64,000 bases of DNA from Anarhynchus alexandrinus (taxonomy: Eukaryota; Chordata; Aves; Charadriiformes; Charadriidae): the NCBI GenBank assembly GCA_008711295.1, contig VUYV01000147.1:129831-193830 (forward strand), read 5' to 3'. Numbering within the stretch: position 1 is the stretch's first letter; each line of letters opens with the position of its first letter. Made by a program: the position numbers and the translations under genes. Below, one piece after another: positions 61,362 to 64,000 of this stretch. The notes beneath the pieces are model-generated. The model saw nothing but the letters and a program-made list of their open reading frames with translations. It searched no databases and had not been told where the DNA came from.

Positions 61362-64000
61362 CTAGTGATCCAAATTCAGGAAAAGTATAATTAATAAACA
61401 GGACAAGGCTGCACTACGCGATATTCCTACTGGCTGAATCTATGTACAAAACGTTCCTCCGGCAAAAGGCAATCAATGAATTATTGATCAGATGCATGGG
61501 AAATGACATGCTCTGTTCAAGTACACAATTAAATTTTATTACCTTTTCCTTTAAATGGAAATTGGAAGGCTTTATTTTAGGTTCTTAGAAACCCTGGTTG
61601 TGTGCAACAGCACACAAAGGGAGACAGGATGAAATTATTCACTGAATTTGCTTACAGAAACATTGTTTGGAACCTTTTAATAGATTCTTCAGGGAATACT
61701 TTCCATAGTTTCACAATTGTGCACTTTTCGATTGACAAAGTGCAGCAGATATCATGACCTCTTAGCTTCCTCCCCGGAGGCGTGCTCAAAGAGACAGTTC
61801 ATGCCAACAAGCAAGAAGAATTTTAAATCAATATATTAATTAAACCAAGAAAGAGGGAGAGAAAAAAAAAAGAGTTGTTTTTTTCAGCTCTAATGCTTGA
61901 AGTTGTTTGTTTACAACATATTGGGGTGCTCAGTAAAATTTTAGTTTTGTGTAACTAGACACTTTATAATTTTATTGAATCATGGCAGCAGCAGCAGGAT
62001 GAAGACAGACACCTGCTGCAGACCTGAAAAACATGCTAAAGAAAGGAATCATCTTAAGACATTCTGCTTAGCTTTCAAGGTCCCTATTTACAAAATGGAC
62101 TCATTTTTATTACAAAGCAGCTGACCAACTGTCAAAGCAACAAAGCTTTTCAAACTGTATTGTAAAGGAAAAAAAAAAAAACCAAACCCATTTTTTTCTT
62201 TGGGGATTGCATTCCCAAGAAACGTCTCGAAGCAGGGCCTTATGATGTTTCCAGTCTCTGGGAACTGGATAGAAGGTCAATAATTCAAAACGAGCTTAAG
62301 TTTTCTCTGACTTGAGCTGTACAAACTGTTTTCTCAGTTACACCCTCACCACCATTTCAATAACAGTCAAAGAGAAATAGTATAACTTTAACACATTTAT
62401 TTTTGCCTGATTAGCTTCTAGATGGAAGCCCTCAAGATACATCAGGACAGCTGGGTTTCCGAAATGAAATCCCTGGCATTATCATACCACTTACAGTTTT
62501 AGTCCATTTCCGAGTAGTTACTCTGAAGATAATTTACATGAAAATGGTTCAGGTAAACAGAATTATACAGGGAGAATTAAGAACCCATACTGACTGGGGG
62601 GAGTTAGTTCCAGTTTCATCCCTGTATCAGTAGAAGAACATGGCTTTTCACATTTATACAGTTTTAATCATGCTATTGGTTATTTCCCCTAAGATTTACA
62701 AACCCCCTTTTACCTGCCTTGATACAGAACTAAAATATTGTCACAGTGAGCTGTAAGAGGCAATTGGGATAGGAAAAAGGCAAAAATACAGAATGGTCTT
62801 GGTGGACGACTGCTCTAACCCAGCTTGGCATTTCTGATGGCATTTCATTCTTCATGTAATTGAGAACTACCTTATTATTTATTGTCAAATCCTCCACAAC
62901 CAGCCTTTTATTCTTTGGGTTTCATTTGCTTGGAATTTTCACATTCACTTTTATTATATTCTATAATATTTTCTACGTTCTTTACTATAAATGGTGTTTT
63001 ATAACTTACTTATACTTTTTTTAGTTTTGATTACTTTTTCCACATTCATGTTAATTCCAATTGGCCACTTTAACCTCTCAATATTTATGACTGAATGGCA
63101 TGTACGACATTTTTGTGCACATTAATCTGTCATCGAACAGTTTTCATTTCCTCTCAGTGACAGTTCTCTTTAGTACTTAAATCCTATTCAGCTTCGCTGA
63201 AGGCTTTCTGTATTTTACCATAATTTGCTTTGCTGAAAAATAACCTTTTGCTTCATTATCTGGTCTAGCTTTAACTCCATAAAACAAATTAAATGGCAAA
63301 CATCCTTCACACTGTACCTAGCCATTGCATGGCTAATTAAATTTTTCCATTTGTTTGTAAAGCCCTACTCATTTTCTATATATTCAGTTTACTACAGTTC
63401 ACCATTTCTATAAGGTCAGCCTTCAGCATCTCCTAACAGTTTAAACATGCACAACAAACTCTTTCTGCAGGAGCAATAATGGTCAGGCAGACTGGACACA
63501 GAATAAGGGTTTGGAATGAATCTTCAAGAAGTCTGGACACAAATAAGACTTTTTGGCATAAAGGAGATCCCTACCATGGGAATCTAGTAAAGAAAGTATC
63601 ATCTGAGGTCAGTGAACCTGCTTTGGTGATGTTCACAGCTTGTACTTAGTGATGAAGGTTCCATGGAAGGCCTTGTCCCAGTCTGAAGACTATTAGCCAC
63701 TTAACAACTTGGACTATTGGCAAGTATTAGCAATTACACATACATTTTTGTTTTGGTTTTGTTTGTGTGTTTAGTCTAAGGTCTTAATTAAGCCATAAGA
63801 ACCTCCTCTGGATGACATCTGGAGGGCAGCCCTACAGGAATTTCTCCAGCTCATGAGCTGCAGACCACGGAAGGAGTAAACAGAGACCTCACTGTACAGA
63901 TGGAAGTTCTTGGCTCTCTCTCCAAATGCTTCCAACTATTACAAAATAAGTTGTCTCTGCTACTACTTCCAGAAATTATTGAGCTTCAGAATTTCAGTGG
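61362..64000 (-). other. LAMA2 intron, 5' part cut by the window edge
   Basis: Lies upstream of the first visible exon. No further coiled-coil exon could be found up to position 64000. AT-rich, without recognised repeats. Confidence 0.8.

Noticed and set aside
1..64000. tRNA, rRNA, CRISPR arrays, phage or retroviral genes, bacterial operons
   Set aside because: No cloverleaf with intact boxes, no regular spacer arrays, no viral gag/pol/env-like frames and no ribosome-binding sites with operon layout were seen.

Overview
This is vertebrate genomic DNA, almost certainly from a bird. Two things show it: several CR1 LINE fragments carry the bird-type 3' end (a hairpin-prone tail ending in ATTCTATG-type 8-mers), and one large gene with short exons and kilobase introns crosses the window. 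No other gene could be supported on either strand, and nothing looks like a bacterial, viral, CRISPR or other unusual gene system. About 2.5 kb of the 64 kb is coding.

The gene is LAMA2 (laminin alpha-2 chain, merosin), on the minus strand. Its 5' part lies beyond 64000 and its 3' part before position 1. I traced 17 internal exons (2474 nt, 824 full codons plus 2 bases). They join in frame without a stop, and every junction codon fits the known alpha-2 protein as I recall it. The ten exons from 61361 down to 21998 encode 488 residues of the long-arm coiled coil, where alpha pairs with the beta and gamma chains. The four exons from 20408 down to 8574 encode LG1. The three exons from 6522 down to 1757 encode most of LG2, which continues outside the window. 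By comparison with the human chain (about 3,120 residues) the window covers roughly residues 1650-2480; that numbering is inferred. Fifteen of the 16 complete introns are GT-AG. The intron 13268-19209 uses a GC donor.

The rest is intronic. It holds three CR1 3' ends: 31.1-32.2 kb on plus, 36.0-36.3 kb on plus and 52.8-53.4 kb on minus. There is also a CR1 internal fragment that lacks its 3' end (10.65-11.17 kb, minus), two much older CR1-like relics (36.9-37.6 kb and 58.9-60.0 kb), and MIR-like or tRNA-derived SINE remnants near 17.3, 25.5 and 45.9 kb. Small local duplications, a few palindromes and a 112-base A run containing an N complete the picture.

I looked for a previously undescribed system and did not find one. 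The observations most worth checking are the GC-AG intron, an inverted duplication inside the 31-32 kb CR1 that makes a strong hairpin, a 69-bp tandem duplication about 100 bp upstream of an LG1 exon, and the long homopolymer, which may be an assembly artefact.
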